Below are positions 13,987 through 25,990 of a stretch of DNA of 64,000 bases, piece after piece; position 1 is the first letter of the stretch; each line of letters opens with the position of its first letter. The notes below the pieces were generated by a model. It had not been told where the DNA came from. It searched no databases and saw nothing but the letters and a program-made list of their open reading frames with translations. Made by a program: the position numbers and the translations under genes. The DNA comes from Numida meleagris (Eukaryota > Chordata > Aves > Galliformes > Numididae): positions 80,803,575-80,867,574 of the forward strand of contig NC_034412.1 of NCBI RefSeq assembly GCF_002078875.1, in the 5' to 3' direction.

Positions 13987-14976
13987 GGAATAATCTAAGA
14001 GCTAAGCTTTGCCTTTTTTGTGGCATTTCCAGGTACAAACCCAGCAATGTCTGTACTAGGCATAAACTGTCCTGTTCTCCCCTTCTTGGGAAATCAGGAT
14101 CAAAAATGAAATGGGAGATTTGTTTTTTTAATGAAGCGGTCACTTCATATTTCTTTTGGTAGAAAAACTATTGATGAAGTAAGACAGGAACCACCATCTC
14201 TCTCCTAGGCTGATCTTTAGGCCAGATGAGATATTTGTCCATGCTGCTAACTTAAAAAAAAAAAGCCTCTGGGTCCTGTTTTGGAAGGATTCAAGTGGTT
14301 TTCCTTGGGTCCTATTTAGTGGATTCCCTTCATTTTGGATCATTTCCATTTAGAGCAGAGGACAATATGTGGACAGCCATGGGTATGTGCTACCATCACA
14401 TGTCACCTCCAGCTCTGCCACACCCTCTTCAGGTCATGGGGCCTGAAGAGTCCTGTCTAGACTGTGCTTGGTGAGGCCTCAAATGATAGAAGCACACAAA
14501 CTCTCTGGCCTGAACTAAGACTGAATTTACCGTTAGATGCTAGCTGTAATTCTCACCGCAGAGCCTTCTCAGGATGAGCCTATCCAATCCTTCTCCACGA
14601 GGCAGGATCTCCGCAGGTCCAGTGTCCTTCTAATTTCAATTTCCTTCTGAGAAGCACGTTCAATTTAGTGTCTTTTAAAAAATACTTTCAAGTTACGGGT
14701 TTCACTCAACTCCAAATAAGCAGACATCAACAGTGAATATTGGCCCCTTTCTTTCTGTGGACCTTCTTCCTCACACTTTGTATTAGTGTAGTTCATTACA
14801 GCCAAAAGAAAGAGAAAAGGAATAAGAAGTGGTTTGAGCATATCCAGTAGCCATGCAATGTTCTTAGCAGCTCAATAAATTATGCTCATTGTAACAAAAT
14901 CTAAGGTTGATATTGTTTAAAATAAAAATAATATATGATTTACTATTCAGCTGAAAAGCTCTGATCTGGCAGCAGC

Positions 14977-15013
14977 TTTTTTCTTTTTCTTTTTCTTTTT
15001 TTTTCTTTTTTTT
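14977..15013. repeat. Polypyrimidine (T-rich) run, copy A
   Basis: A run of T interrupted by single C residues. It is reproduced with identical lengths in copy B at 19396-19432, which argues for very recent shared origin or allelism, because such runs mutate quickly. Confidence 0.9.
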
Positions 15014-16498
15014 GGAGCTATTTTGCTAAGATCCAATAAATCTACTTGTAATGCTGAATAAGAATGAACCATGGATTAAAAATCAGTGAGAAGCTTTGCA
15101 GAACACAGCAAATAAAATACAGTAGCAAACTTACACTTCAGATGCAGGATGCGTATAATCTGAACAGAAGACAAGATGGGCTAGATCTACATGGGCTAAA
15201 AGAAATTAATCAAACTGTACTGCAAAGCTTGGTCTGAAATGTGAGAATGCTTTGAAAAGTCAATAAAGGAGGCTTTATCCCCAGGGGGAGTAAATCTATC
15301 AGATAAAGTCATTGCAGCATTGTCCATGTACATCAGTTGAAGATCTGCCCCAGTGTTTGTAAAATTAATGGACTACACTATATTGCTTTCATTTTTTTCT
15401 GCTGGTTGGCTGAAAAGGTAATTAGTACACAGCTGCATCCCCAAAAGTACTGTCTAATAGGACTGGGTTTTGCCTTGCAGTGATGTTTAAATCATACAGA
15501 GAGAACACAGAAGCCCGAGGGGTTGATTTTCCATAGCCTCACCTGTTCCACATGTGAATACCAGAGCCAAAAAGTACATACTACTGCTTTCATTCCCAGT
15601 TTGATATACAGAGCTGAAACAATCCAGAAAATGGAAATGAAAACAAATATGGAAAGTGGGAGAAGAAAGCTGGAGTTTTTCTTTATACAAGCACTGATAT
15701 TTGTTAAATATGTTTTGTTAAAACTGTTATAAATGCGTACTTGATAGATCAGAAAATTGAAGTGTTCAAAGAGGAAAATACAGTAAATGCTACTACACAA
15801 AATATTTCAGGGAGAAAAAAAATCATGGATATGCTACACAACAGTGATAGACTTCAGATTAGTTTAGTACAATTCATTTTATTTCATTTTATTTTTTCCA
15901 GTGCACCGAAATGCACTAATGCAAGGAATTAATAAAGGAAGCCTAATGTGAAAAAAGAGAAAAAAACGTTAGCTCCAGCTTACTTGAGAGGTGAGCAATT
16001 CCTATCAAAGCAGGAAACCGTAAGTCCTTATCTCATAATTAAAGTGCTTGAGTAGGAAACACCAGGGGAATACTCTAAATACAGTGGTATAGCTGTTAAC
16101 TAAAGCAAAATGAAAAATATTATGGGTATTCATTGCATAAATCAGTGCAGAAGGTAACCCCACTCTTTGGGTCTCGTTTTGACCCATCAACCTCAGCTGG
16201 ACTGGTTATGTTTACAGTGCTGAAAATCAAGCCTTTTGACATGAAGAGCATTGAAAATAGACTGGTGTCTTCTAAGTGAAATGGATATTATGTAGGACTA
16301 GTGTTCCTCCTTAAATATGAAATTACAAATGGGATTTTCAAAGGAGACTAAGGGAATTAAAGTTTCCAACTCCTGTTGAATTTTATTAGGATTTAGAAGT
16401 CTAATTCCCTCATGCTTCTTTGACAATCTCAAACTAAATATTTACCTCCTCTCTGCATTTTATGCCCTTTCTGCATTATTTACAACATTCAGAGATAC

Positions 16499-17814
16499 CA
16501 TTGCTCTCTGGAGCGTACTGTGATTGTGTAGTATGTTCTCAAGCATATTATCCGCATGAGCCCAGAACAGATGGCCAAAATTTGAAGGTGGTTGAACTGT
16601 TTGTACTAGCAGAAAAGAAATTGGATGAAAGAAATAGGACTTCTAAAAAATTGATTTTTTTTTTCCAAGGAGTGTACCTTCTCTCTGATTTCCCTAAAGA
16701 GAGCAAGAACGAAGGAAGCCCGATTCCTTACCCAAGATTCTCCACCTCACCTTCCAGAAGGACTCAACTCTTACAGTATACAGAGATAATTTCGACAATC
16801 CTTGTTCTTGGTTTATAATCAAAGAAACACAGTAAGTATGTGAGCATTTTAAATTATCTATCATAGCACATCTCTGTCTACTGGGGTCTTGTATTAACTA
16901 TCAACAGATACGGAAATAAAACAACAAAATGTGAAAATCATCTTTTTAGAATATCCCTTTAAAACTCCACGTAATCCTTTTCTTTCTTTCCTCCTTAATA
17001 ATCCCTTTTACTACATGGCATGGAATTGGTATCAACAGCTGATATCTAGACCCTTAATAGGTTTCTATCCTGTTAATTCCCTTTGGATAGAGGTCAGCTT
17101 TTCTGTGGCACTGTCTTCCTCCAAGGAGAAGCTGGGAACTGAAATCAAGTGATGTAACTTGTCATTTTTCTGCTCAAGACCAGGAGCTCTGGTCATTTTA
17201 CAAGCAAAATCCACATTTGTTTTGGTGGGCCCTAGATGGAGTCTGACTGGAATCTCTTTTCTTAAAGGGACATCATGCACTTAGCTAACTGTTATAGTTC
17301 ACAAAATTTAATGTTGCGTGTTTTGTATCTGATACACTAGAGGCGACTTTTCAAGTTCCTGCAGCTGCGCAACCTAAATCTTGGCACAATCTACTAATAT
17401 ATCTTAGACAGAAATATGATCCCATAAAAGCAGAGTATTATGAGCGCTACTTTTTTTACTGTAGTATTCTGTTCAGTATTCATGGAATAGAGTGTGATTA
17501 AAGAACCACTCTTGCTCTTGGTGCGCCAATTCAATAATTATTGTCTTTGTTTCTTTTAATATATGCACAAAGTCTCAACCCACACAAAACATGATATCAT
17601 AAAGCTGAGATAACAGTGGAGAGACATCTTTCACAATGGTAGTAGCAAATTCTGTGTGTTTTTCCAGTGTATATGAATATCAACGCAGTGTTTACAAACT
17701 TATTTCAGCATCCCAGAAATGTCTCTTTTCTACATTTAAGAGAAAAAAATATCCCTTGGAATGATGAAGGTAGAGCAGGATAAAGAGAAGGCAAATATTT
17801 AATTATGCATGGAG
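16499..17814. other. 1,316-bp block present in copy A, absent in copy B
   Basis: In copy A the shared sequence is interrupted after GAGATAC (ending 16498) and resumes at AATTCAAGGG (17815). In copy B these two ends are directly joined at 20917/20918. The block has no terminal repeats, no poly-A tail, no target-site duplication and no microhomology at its ends, so it does not look like a transposon insertion; a simple deletion in the copy B haplotype is the more natural reading. It contains an open frame at 16462-16818 (118 codons) that crosses the left boundary and is not recognisable as a protein. Confidence 0.9.
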
Positions 17815-17909
17815 AATTCAAGGGATAGAAAAACACAAAATATCTTCTGTAATTTTTGAAGACAAAGGTGCACTTTTAAATTGCTTTAGCATTGTGTGGG
17901 ATCCTTACA

Positions 17910-18389
17910 NNNNNNNNNNNNNNNNNNNNNNNNNNNNNNNNNNNNNNNNNNNNNNNNNNNNNNNNNNNNNNNNNNNNNNNNNNNNNNNNNNNNNNNNNNN
18001 NNNNNNNNNNNNNNNNNNNNNNNNNNNNNNNNNNNNNNNNNNNNNNNNNNNNNNNNNNNNNNNNNNNNNNNNNNNNNNNNNNNNNNNNNNNNNNNNNNNN
18101 NNNNNNNNNNNNNNNNNNNNNNNNNNNNNNNNNNNNNNNNNNNNNNNNNNNNNNNNNNNNNNNNNNNNNNNNNNNNNNNNNNNNNNNNNNNNNNNNNNNN
18201 NNNNNNNNNNNNNNNNNNNNNNNNNNNNNNNNNNNNNNNNNNNNNNNNNNNNNNNNNNNNNNNNNNNNNNNNNNNNNNNNNNNNNNNNNNNNNNNNNNNN
18301 NNNNNNNNNNNNNNNNNNNNNNNNNNNNNNNNNNNNNNNNNNNNNNNNNNNNNNNNNNNNNNNNNNNNNNNNNNNNNNNNNNNNNNNNN
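17910..18389. other. Assembly gap (480 N)
   Basis: An uninterrupted run of 480 N. Both flanks are copies of the same locus, so the true gap size may be zero or negative (overlapping contig ends). Open frames drawn through the N run are meaningless. Confidence 0.99.
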
Positions 18390-21012
18390 AAAAAAAAAAA
18401 AAAAAGGAATAATCTAAGAGCTAAGCTTTGCCTTTTTTGTGGCATTTCCAGGTACAAACCCAGCAATGTCTGTACTAGGCATAAACTGTCCTGTTCTCCC
18501 CTTCTTGGGAAATCAGGATCAAAAATGAAATGGGAGATTTGTTTTTTTAATGAAGTGGTCACTTCATATTTCTTTTGGTAGAAAAACTATTGATGAAGTA
18601 AGACAGGAACCACCATCTCTCTCCTAGGCTGATCTTTAGGCCAGATGAGATATTTGTCCATGCTGCTAACTTAAAAAAAAAAAGCCTCTGGGTCCTGTTT
18701 TGGAAGGATTCAAGTGGTTTTCCTTGGGTCCTATTTAGTGGATTCCCTTCATTTTGGATCATTTCCATTTAGAGCAGAGGACAATATGTGGACAGCCATG
18801 GGTATGTGCTACCATCACATGTCACCTCCAGCTCTGCCACACCCTCTTCAGGTCATGGGGCCTGAAGAGTCCTGTCTAGACTGTGCTTGGTGAGGCCTCA
18901 AATGATAGAAGCACACAAACTCTCTGGCCTGAACTAAGACTGAATTTACCGTTAGATGCTAGCTGTAATTCTCACCGCAGAGCCTTCTCAGGATGAGCCT
19001 ATCCAATCCTTCTCCACGAGGCAGGATCTCCGCAGGTCCAGTGTCCTTCTAATTTCAATTTCCTTCTGAGAAGCACGTTCAATTTAGTGTCTTTTAAAAA
19101 ATACTTTCAAGTTACGGGTTTCACTCAACTCCAAATAAGCAGACATCAACAGTGAATATTGGCCCCTTTCTTTCTGTGGACCTTCTTCCTCACACTTTGT
19201 ATTAGTGTAGTTCATTACAGCCAAAAGAAAGAGAAAAGGAATAAGAAGTGGTTTGAGCATATCCAGTAGCCATGCAATGTTCTTAGCAGCTCAATAAATT
19301 ATGCTCATTGTAACAAAATCTAAGGTTGATATTGTTTAAAATAAAAATAATATATGATTTACTATTCAGCTGAAAAGCTCTGATCTGGCAGCAGCTTTTT
19401 TCTTTTTCTTTTTCTTTTTTTTTCTTTTTTTTGGAGCTATTTTGCTAAGATCCAATAAATCTACTTGTAATGCTGAATAAGAATGAACCATGGATTAAAA
19501 ATCAGTGAGAAGCTTTGCAGAACACAGCAAATAAAATACAGTAGCAAACTTACACTTCAGATGCAGGATGCGTATAATCTGAACAGAAGACAAGATGGGC
19601 TAGATCTACATGGGCTAAAAGAAATTAATCAAACTGTACTGCAAAGCTTGGTCTGAAATGTGAGAATGCTTTGAAAAGTCAATAAAGGAGGCTTTATCCC
19701 CAGGGGGAGTAAATCTATCAGATAAAGTCATTGCAGCATTGTCCATGTACATCAGTTGAAGATCTGCCCCAGTGTTTGTAAAATTAATGGACTACACTAT
19801 ATTGCTTTCATTTTTTTCTGCTGGTTGGCTGAAAAGGTAATTAGTACACAGCTGCATCCCCAAAAGTACTGTCTAATAGGACTGGGTTTTGCCTTGCAGT
19901 GATGTTTAAATCATACAGAGAGAACACAGAAGCCCGAGGGGTTGATTTTCCATAGCCTCACCTGTTCCACATGTGAATACCAGAGCCAAAAAGTACATAC
20001 TACTGCTTTCATTCCCAGTTTGATATACAGAGCTGAAACAATCCAGAAAATGGAAATGAAAACAAATATGGAAAGTGGGAGAAGAAAGCTGGAGTTTTTC
20101 TTTATACAAGCACTGATATTTGTTAAATATGTTTTGTTAAAACTGTTATAAATGCGTACTTGATAGATCAGAAAATTGAAGTGTTCAAAGAGGAAAATAC
20201 AGTAAATGCTACTACACAAAATATTTCAGGGAGAAAAAAAATCATGGATATGCTACACAACAATGATAGACTTCAGATTAGTTTAGTACAATTCATTTTA
20301 TTTCATTTTATTTTTTCCAGTGCACCGAAATGCACTAATGCAAGGAATTAATAAAGGAAGCCTAATGTGAAAAAAGAGAAAAAAACGTTAGCTCCAGCTT
20401 ACTTGAGAGGTGAGCAATTCCTATCAAAGCAGGAAACCGTAAGTCCTTATCTCATAATTAAAGTGCTTGAGTAGGAAACACCAGGGGAATACTCTAAATA
20501 CAGTGGTATAGCTGTTAACTAAAGCAAAATGAAAAATATTATGGGTATTCATTGCATAAATCAGTGCAGAAGGTAACCCCACTCTTTGGGTCTCGTTTTG
20601 ACCCATCAACCTCAGCTGGACTGGTTACGTTTACAGTGCTGAAAATCAAGCCTTTTGACATGAAGAGCATTGAAAATAGACTGGTGTCTTCTAAGTGAAA
20701 TGGATATTATGTAGGACTAGTGTTCCTCCTTAAATATGAAATTACAAATGGGATTTTCAAAGGAGACTAAGGGAATTAAAGTTTCCAACTCCTGTTGAAT
20801 TTTATTAGGATTTAGAAGTCTAATTCCCTCATGCTTCTTTGACAATCTCAAACTAAATATTTACCTCCTCTCTGCATTTTATGCCCTTTCTGCATTATTT
20901 ACAACATTCAGAGATACAATTCAAGGGATAGAAAAACACAAAATATCTTCTGTAATTTTTGAAGACAAAGGTGCACTTTTAAATTGCTTTAGCATTGTGT
21001 GGGATCCTTACA
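18390..21012. repeat. Copy B of near-identical duplicated block
   Basis: It starts within the shared poly-A run and follows copy A with three transitions in about 2.6 kb, but joins 20917 directly to 20918, skipping the 1,316-base block. It continues past 21012 into unique sequence, whereas copy A is preceded by unique sequence at its left. This arrangement (left unique, copy A, gap, copy B, right unique) is what overlapping unmerged contigs produce. Confidence 0.97.
19396..19432. repeat. Polypyrimidine (T-rich) run, copy B
   Basis: Identical in length and interruptions to 14977-15013. Confidence 0.9.
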
Positions 21013-21802
21013 GATACATGGCTCTTACACTGTTTCATCTCTGACTTCTTTTTGGTCATCCACAGTACTAGGGTGTTCCCTACCATTTCTAGGGCACCTT
21101 TGTGTAACAGCTTTTCAGGGCCCACATCAGGTGAGTTCTCCTTCCACAGCACAAACCCTGTGTGCGAGCATTTCAGCATAGGGGACGGGACGCTCACCTC
21201 TGTGCTACCTTGGCTGTGTTAGAGCCAGAGCAGCACTTTGAAACAACGTGCTAAGATAGCAGCAGAGATCAATATAAAAAGGGCAGGAAATGGCAAGCAA
21301 CTAAAACACTTATCTCTTTCATTTTGAATACAAATGGTTATTTTAAAATAATAAAAGACAGGAATATTTTATGAGAACAAATGCTTTGTGTGACACTACT
21401 TCATAAACATGGACATTTACAATCTAATGTTATTTGTATGTATTCTTGGTTGATTACCAGCGGCTTTTTGGACAAAATGATTGATGACAACTGTGTAAGA
21501 AGAAGTGCCCTCTGATTCCTGTGTGCTGAGGTTCTGATCTAGGAAGTCAAACAGAGCCTAAACGGATGGTCCCTCCAGCTGCTTACCTTTTCTTCCTTCT
21601 TTTTCAGTGTGTACTTTATGAGTGTGGGATAGCCCTGCCATGATTTGACTCTTCTGGGGCCCTTTATTAATTGCTTTTCTCAGTACTGACTCTTTTCTTC
21701 TCCAGATGTTCGTGAAGCCTGATGCACACCAGAAATATCTTGTTACAATTAAATCCTATTAATCAGTACACACATCAGGTACTTGGTGTGGGAGCTACAG
21801 GC

Positions 21803-21837
21803 TTTTTTTTTTCCTTTTTTTTTTCTTTTTTTTTTTT
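21803..21837. repeat. T-rich low-complexity run
   Basis: T homopolymers broken by CC and C. Simple sequence; no retroposon body was recognised nearby on the minus strand. Confidence 0.9.
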
Positions 21838-22655
21838 GTAAGTCATGTTAAGAGTAAGGTTTCATGAGAATCAATATGAAAAGTTTTTATTGCAAACATA
21901 TTTATTACACATACTGCATACCCTTTCATTACTAATTTTCTTTTATTAAAAATGCAATTGACTGTGTCTGGCAAGACTATTTGTATTGATTTACAAATAA
22001 TAATGAAATACAAATTACAGCAGTTTCTGAGTTAATTGCACCTTTGACCCTGTTTTTGACTGCAGTAAGGTTTTTCAGATCAGTCTTAGACACCTGGCTA
22101 CCAGCCTTCTGGGACCAGCACTTTGCTCTAGATGCTTCTAGGTCTGCTCTCCACAGATCAGTGACAAAAATTGCTAAGGACTTGGGATCTTTCTATTCAC
22201 TTTGACAACTTAGCAAGCCTGGTGTCAGGTAAGCATCTACACTCTTTCTTCCAGGAAATGACAGCATAAAATAATGATCTCCAAAAGAAGTTTGATTTAG
22301 AACAGAAGCCTTACAGAGAAAACAGATAATAAGAAAATAAACACATCTGAACATGTCCTCTTTGTCTGGGAGCTGACAAAAAACAAGATGCAGAACTTGA
22401 CAAGGTTAAGGCCAAATCCATAAAAGGATTTATGTGCCTGCATTCTCTTCAAAAGACTCCAGTACACAGGGGAGAGAGTCAGCTCTTGACTAACCTTGCT
22501 TGGAACTACAGGGGTCCTTCCACAGGAATTCAAAGTTTGGTGCTCTTTCCTGAACGAAGACAAATATAAGAATTGGTGTTGGCACGGAAATCTCCTCCTC
22601 ATCATCTTTCTACATTATAACAGTTCAAGTTAATTAAAAGAAAAGGAAAAAAAAA

Positions 22656-22682
22656 GGGGGTGGTGGGGGGGTGAGGGGTGGG
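22656..22682 (+). other. G-rich run with G-quadruplex potential
   Basis: Several G tracts of three or more (5, 7, 4 and 3 G) are separated by loops of one to four bases, immediately after an A-rich run. This satisfies the usual four-tract G-quadruplex pattern. No promoter feature was recognised beside it. Confidence 0.75.
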
Positions 22683-25600
22683 AGAGAAATCAGATCTAAT
22701 ATTTCTTGCATTCACTAGTTTAGTAATTTTTCATCATTTTTTTTTCTGTTTCTGTTTCACTGAAGAGACAAAATTGTCGAGAAGTTGTAGGAAGACCTTA
22801 ATCCTTCCATTCTTTCAATAATCTATGATGCAATGCCCTTTGAGGCCATTCCATTCGCTCACATGCTAGTAAATAGCAATAGAGCCATTGTCAAGTTGTT
22901 TCTCTCAAAACTAGGAAAGCCAGGAGTATGTGCCTGCCCTTTGCTGAGACTCTGCCGGAAAGCCTGATTCCTAAGACCCACTGCAGGAGATATGTGATCA
23001 TAGTGCCTTACACTAGGGCATTATTTGCCTCTGAGAAATGTACTTGCTTCCAAGAAGAGAGACCTTGCCAGTCACCATACAGAGGTTTTATGAGACTAGC
23101 ATGTCTATGAATCCCAACCAAAAGAAAAAGAGGACAGAATATGCAGGATGGTAGCACAACTCAAACCTTTCATTCCTTGACTATACTTTTCTTCCCTCTT
23201 TTCTGCATTCACCACTTGTAGACTGAGAGAAGCAATGCCTTGCTGGAGCACTGACAATAATACTTCCCTTCTGAAATAACATTTGTTACAGAAGCTTATC
23301 CTGTACAAATACTTAGAAAAGGAATAACTGAAAACACCTTACTCTAGTAATTATCAACCATGAGGATATTCTTATGAGCACTAGAGAAGCTGCATGATCT
23401 TGATTTGAAAGAAGTTTCACACGTGCTGGATTTGGAGTTGTAATGGGGGTGGACATTAGCTAATAAACCTTCTGGGAACTCTTGTCTGGAAACTATGACA
23501 TTTTTCAACCTAAGGGACAGGAAGCAAACAGTCAAGTGTTTTGCTTTGTGTCAGAAAAAGTGCTAAGATTCGTATAAAATCTAAAAAGTGAAAGGTTGTC
23601 AGAGATACCTGTATTTAGGATGTAGTTTCTGGAAAATACAGCAAAGGTGGTAACAGCAAGAAAACTGACAGAGTTTCTAGTAGCACTTGGCTTCCTCATA
23701 TTCATCACATAACTCTTGACTACACAAGGTCAGGAAAGCTGTTGGCTCTCAGGTCAGGAAGGATCTAACTGAATAACTGGGTTATTTTGCTAGGTTTATC
23801 CCTAACCATTTGATTAAAAAAATGAAAAACAGACAGCCACTGACATCAGCTTATGGTTGATATGCTTTATTATTAAAATCTTTCAGTAAAGTGCATTGGG
23901 ACAAGGACTACCTCAGCTTCTTGTCAGTGTTTATACTTAAAATTTTGTTTGTAGATTTACTGCCATCAGGAAGAATGAAATAGCCTAATGCTAATGACAA
24001 AAAATAAGAGGACCACAAAGACATACTCTCTTAAGTATCCTTAAGTATCTCTTAAATAGCAGATCTGGTTAACTTCAGGATTTCAAGTTTTAATTGCGCA
24101 CAAACTCAGTAAACGTACATTAGATATATCAACATTTATCATCTACACTGGTGATATTATTATATCTTAATCTTTAGAAAGCTTATTAAACAGAGGTAAC
24201 ATTCTGATGTAACCCATTCCGTAATTATACTTTCCATTTAGCTGATAATGTCGTTAGCTTTTTTAAATAACAGGGCTGTCCCTACAAATGCCCACAGTTC
24301 AGTGGTGTACTAAGAATACTTCTTAGACCTGTGTTTTCCATTTTTAGTTTTCTAAAAATTATACTACGAAAAAGGGCAGAAAGCAAGGTGGTTTCGTGAC
24401 ATAGTAAGTACTAAAATAAGATGTCATGATGGTATTGTAGAGAATATTTAAGGAATTTGGCAGTGGATGGAGAAAATTCCAAATGGACTTTCCTGCTAAG
24501 GATAGGAACCTTTAGTCTTCCAGTAGCTCTTATAAAGTCCTTGAGATTTCAAAGACACAATCTATTTCCACATATCTTGTAGCACTGACAGATAGAAAGG
24601 AATGAGATGGATGACAATTGCACTGTGACTGACAGATTTTTCCCTTAGAAGCACATCTTCCCATTCAGTCTCCTTCCCACTTCTAGCTGAAGTGCACTGC
24701 ATGTGCAATGACCATGCAAATCCCAATACCCATCTCAATGCTTCACTGCCATGTGTGAGGGAGAAAAGTTATGACAATGTGCTGATTCAAACAATGTAGC
24801 ATGAGAAATAAATATAGAAGTGGACTGACAAATAAATGCAAAAGGCATAACTGAAGGCTCTATTCTCTCTGTCCTGACTGATTCCCTGTGAAACTTTTCG
24901 TATTAGTTGTATGCAACAAGCTCTGAAATTGCTCTAAATTAAACTATTCCTGGAACAAAATCTGTAGCATTTCTGTTGTTTACAAGCAAGCCTAAGGGTG
25001 GAAAACCTCTGTTCTGATTATTCAAGGCCCCAATAAACATTTAAGAGATACTAGATAGAATTTCATAAATAGATGGAGGGCAGGATGCTCTCCAGTCCCA
25101 GACGTATATTGTCATCACTGATGCACAGAAGACAGATTCTCTCTTATGTTTAGTCTTTCCTTATATTTCATGAGCTATCTATGAGACTGAATCGAACAAG
25201 ATGCCATAGAATTATTTGTCATTTATATTGCACCTAGGAAAGAGAAGACTAGTAATATCCAAAATTAGCTTTCAGTATTTTCCATAGGTAAACTAGATTA
25301 GCTGTAGACAAAATTTCACTGTTATAGGAACAGCAGTAGAGAGGAATCAAGGTAGGATTTTTCTGCATTATAATTTTTGTGAGGCATGGTGAAGTAGTAC
25401 AGTTGGATACATGCATGACCAAATAGGCTGTCAAAACTTTAAAAAACAGGATACAAGAATGAGTGGGTGAGAAAACCCCATGGATAGTGAGGATCCTAAC
25501 ACTGGACTTGGTTGTATGGTGCCTAGTATATTAGAAGTGAGAGATTCTGGCTGGGTCATTCAGCTTTGTTTTCATGAGTTTTGAAATAATTGAATGGTAT

Positions 25601-25789
25601 GATTTCTTTAGATCTCAGTACTGCTGTTCAGTATCATTAAATATGCTTAGTAATCAGCTGGTATATATGATTGCATCTTGCCCTCAGCTACGTGACAACA
25701 ACTTCCCTTTTAATTAAATGGGATTGCACCTGTGTAGGTAATGATAAAATTGGGCCTATAACATATAATAAATACTCAATATCTTTGCC

Positions 25790-25990
25790 AAAAAATCATT
25801 TAGTTGCATAATTTAGCAAATGTTAAATAATTATTAGGAACATATTTACTGAAATTCAGTTGTTCAACATCTATCTTCATGCAAATTATTGTTACACTTC
25901 AATAAATATTCATAGTAATCAGTTTGTATTTAATTAACATACAATAACTTTCTCATTAAATCAGAGTTAAATCCTTTTAGGGGGGAGCAT
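25790..25990. promoter_or_regulatory. AT-rich enhancer-like block (candidate only)
   Basis: The block contains an octamer ATGCAAAT (25879-25886), AATAAATATTCAT, and TTAATTAA-type homeodomain cores in close order, and has the look of vertebrate conserved noncoding elements. AT-rich DNA produces such motifs by chance, so this is a weak, sequence-only proposal. Confidence 0.2.

Larger units (their letters stand above)
13971..17909. repeat. Copy A of near-identical duplicated block
   Basis: Positions 13971-16498 correspond base for base to 18390-20917 (constant offset 4419), and 17815-17909 correspond to 20918-21012 (offset 3103). By eye I found only three differences, all transitions: 14137 C versus 18556 T, 15844 G versus 20263 A, and 16209 T versus 20628 C. 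I found no small indels, even in the T- and A-rich runs. Copy A carries an additional 1,316 bases (16499-17814) and stops at the N gap. No gene was recognised inside. The same spurious open frames occur in both copies (for example 15492-15800 and 19911-20219). Confidence 0.97.

Noticed and set aside
16462..16818. 118-codon open frame at the left edge of the 1,316-bp block
   Set aside because: It straddles the breakpoint, no family is recognised, and the frame is lost in copy B.
16499..17814. Transposon insertion as the cause of the copy A/B difference
   Set aside because: No terminal inverted or long terminal repeats, no poly-A or CR1 tail, and no target-site duplication at the ends.
17876..18581. 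Long open frames of 170-229 codons across the gap
   Set aside because: They consist mainly of undetermined bases; only a few real codons flank the N run.
13971..21012. A genuine recent segmental tandem duplication
   Set aside because: Possible, but the gap and contig-end geometry and the allele-level difference make unmerged haplotypes the simpler explanation; not excluded without reads.
24714..24721. Isolated octamer ATGCAAAT sites scattered through the window (also 26547-26554 and 29435-29442)
   Set aside because: Such sites are expected several times by chance in 64 kb of AT-rich DNA; only clustered cases were kept.
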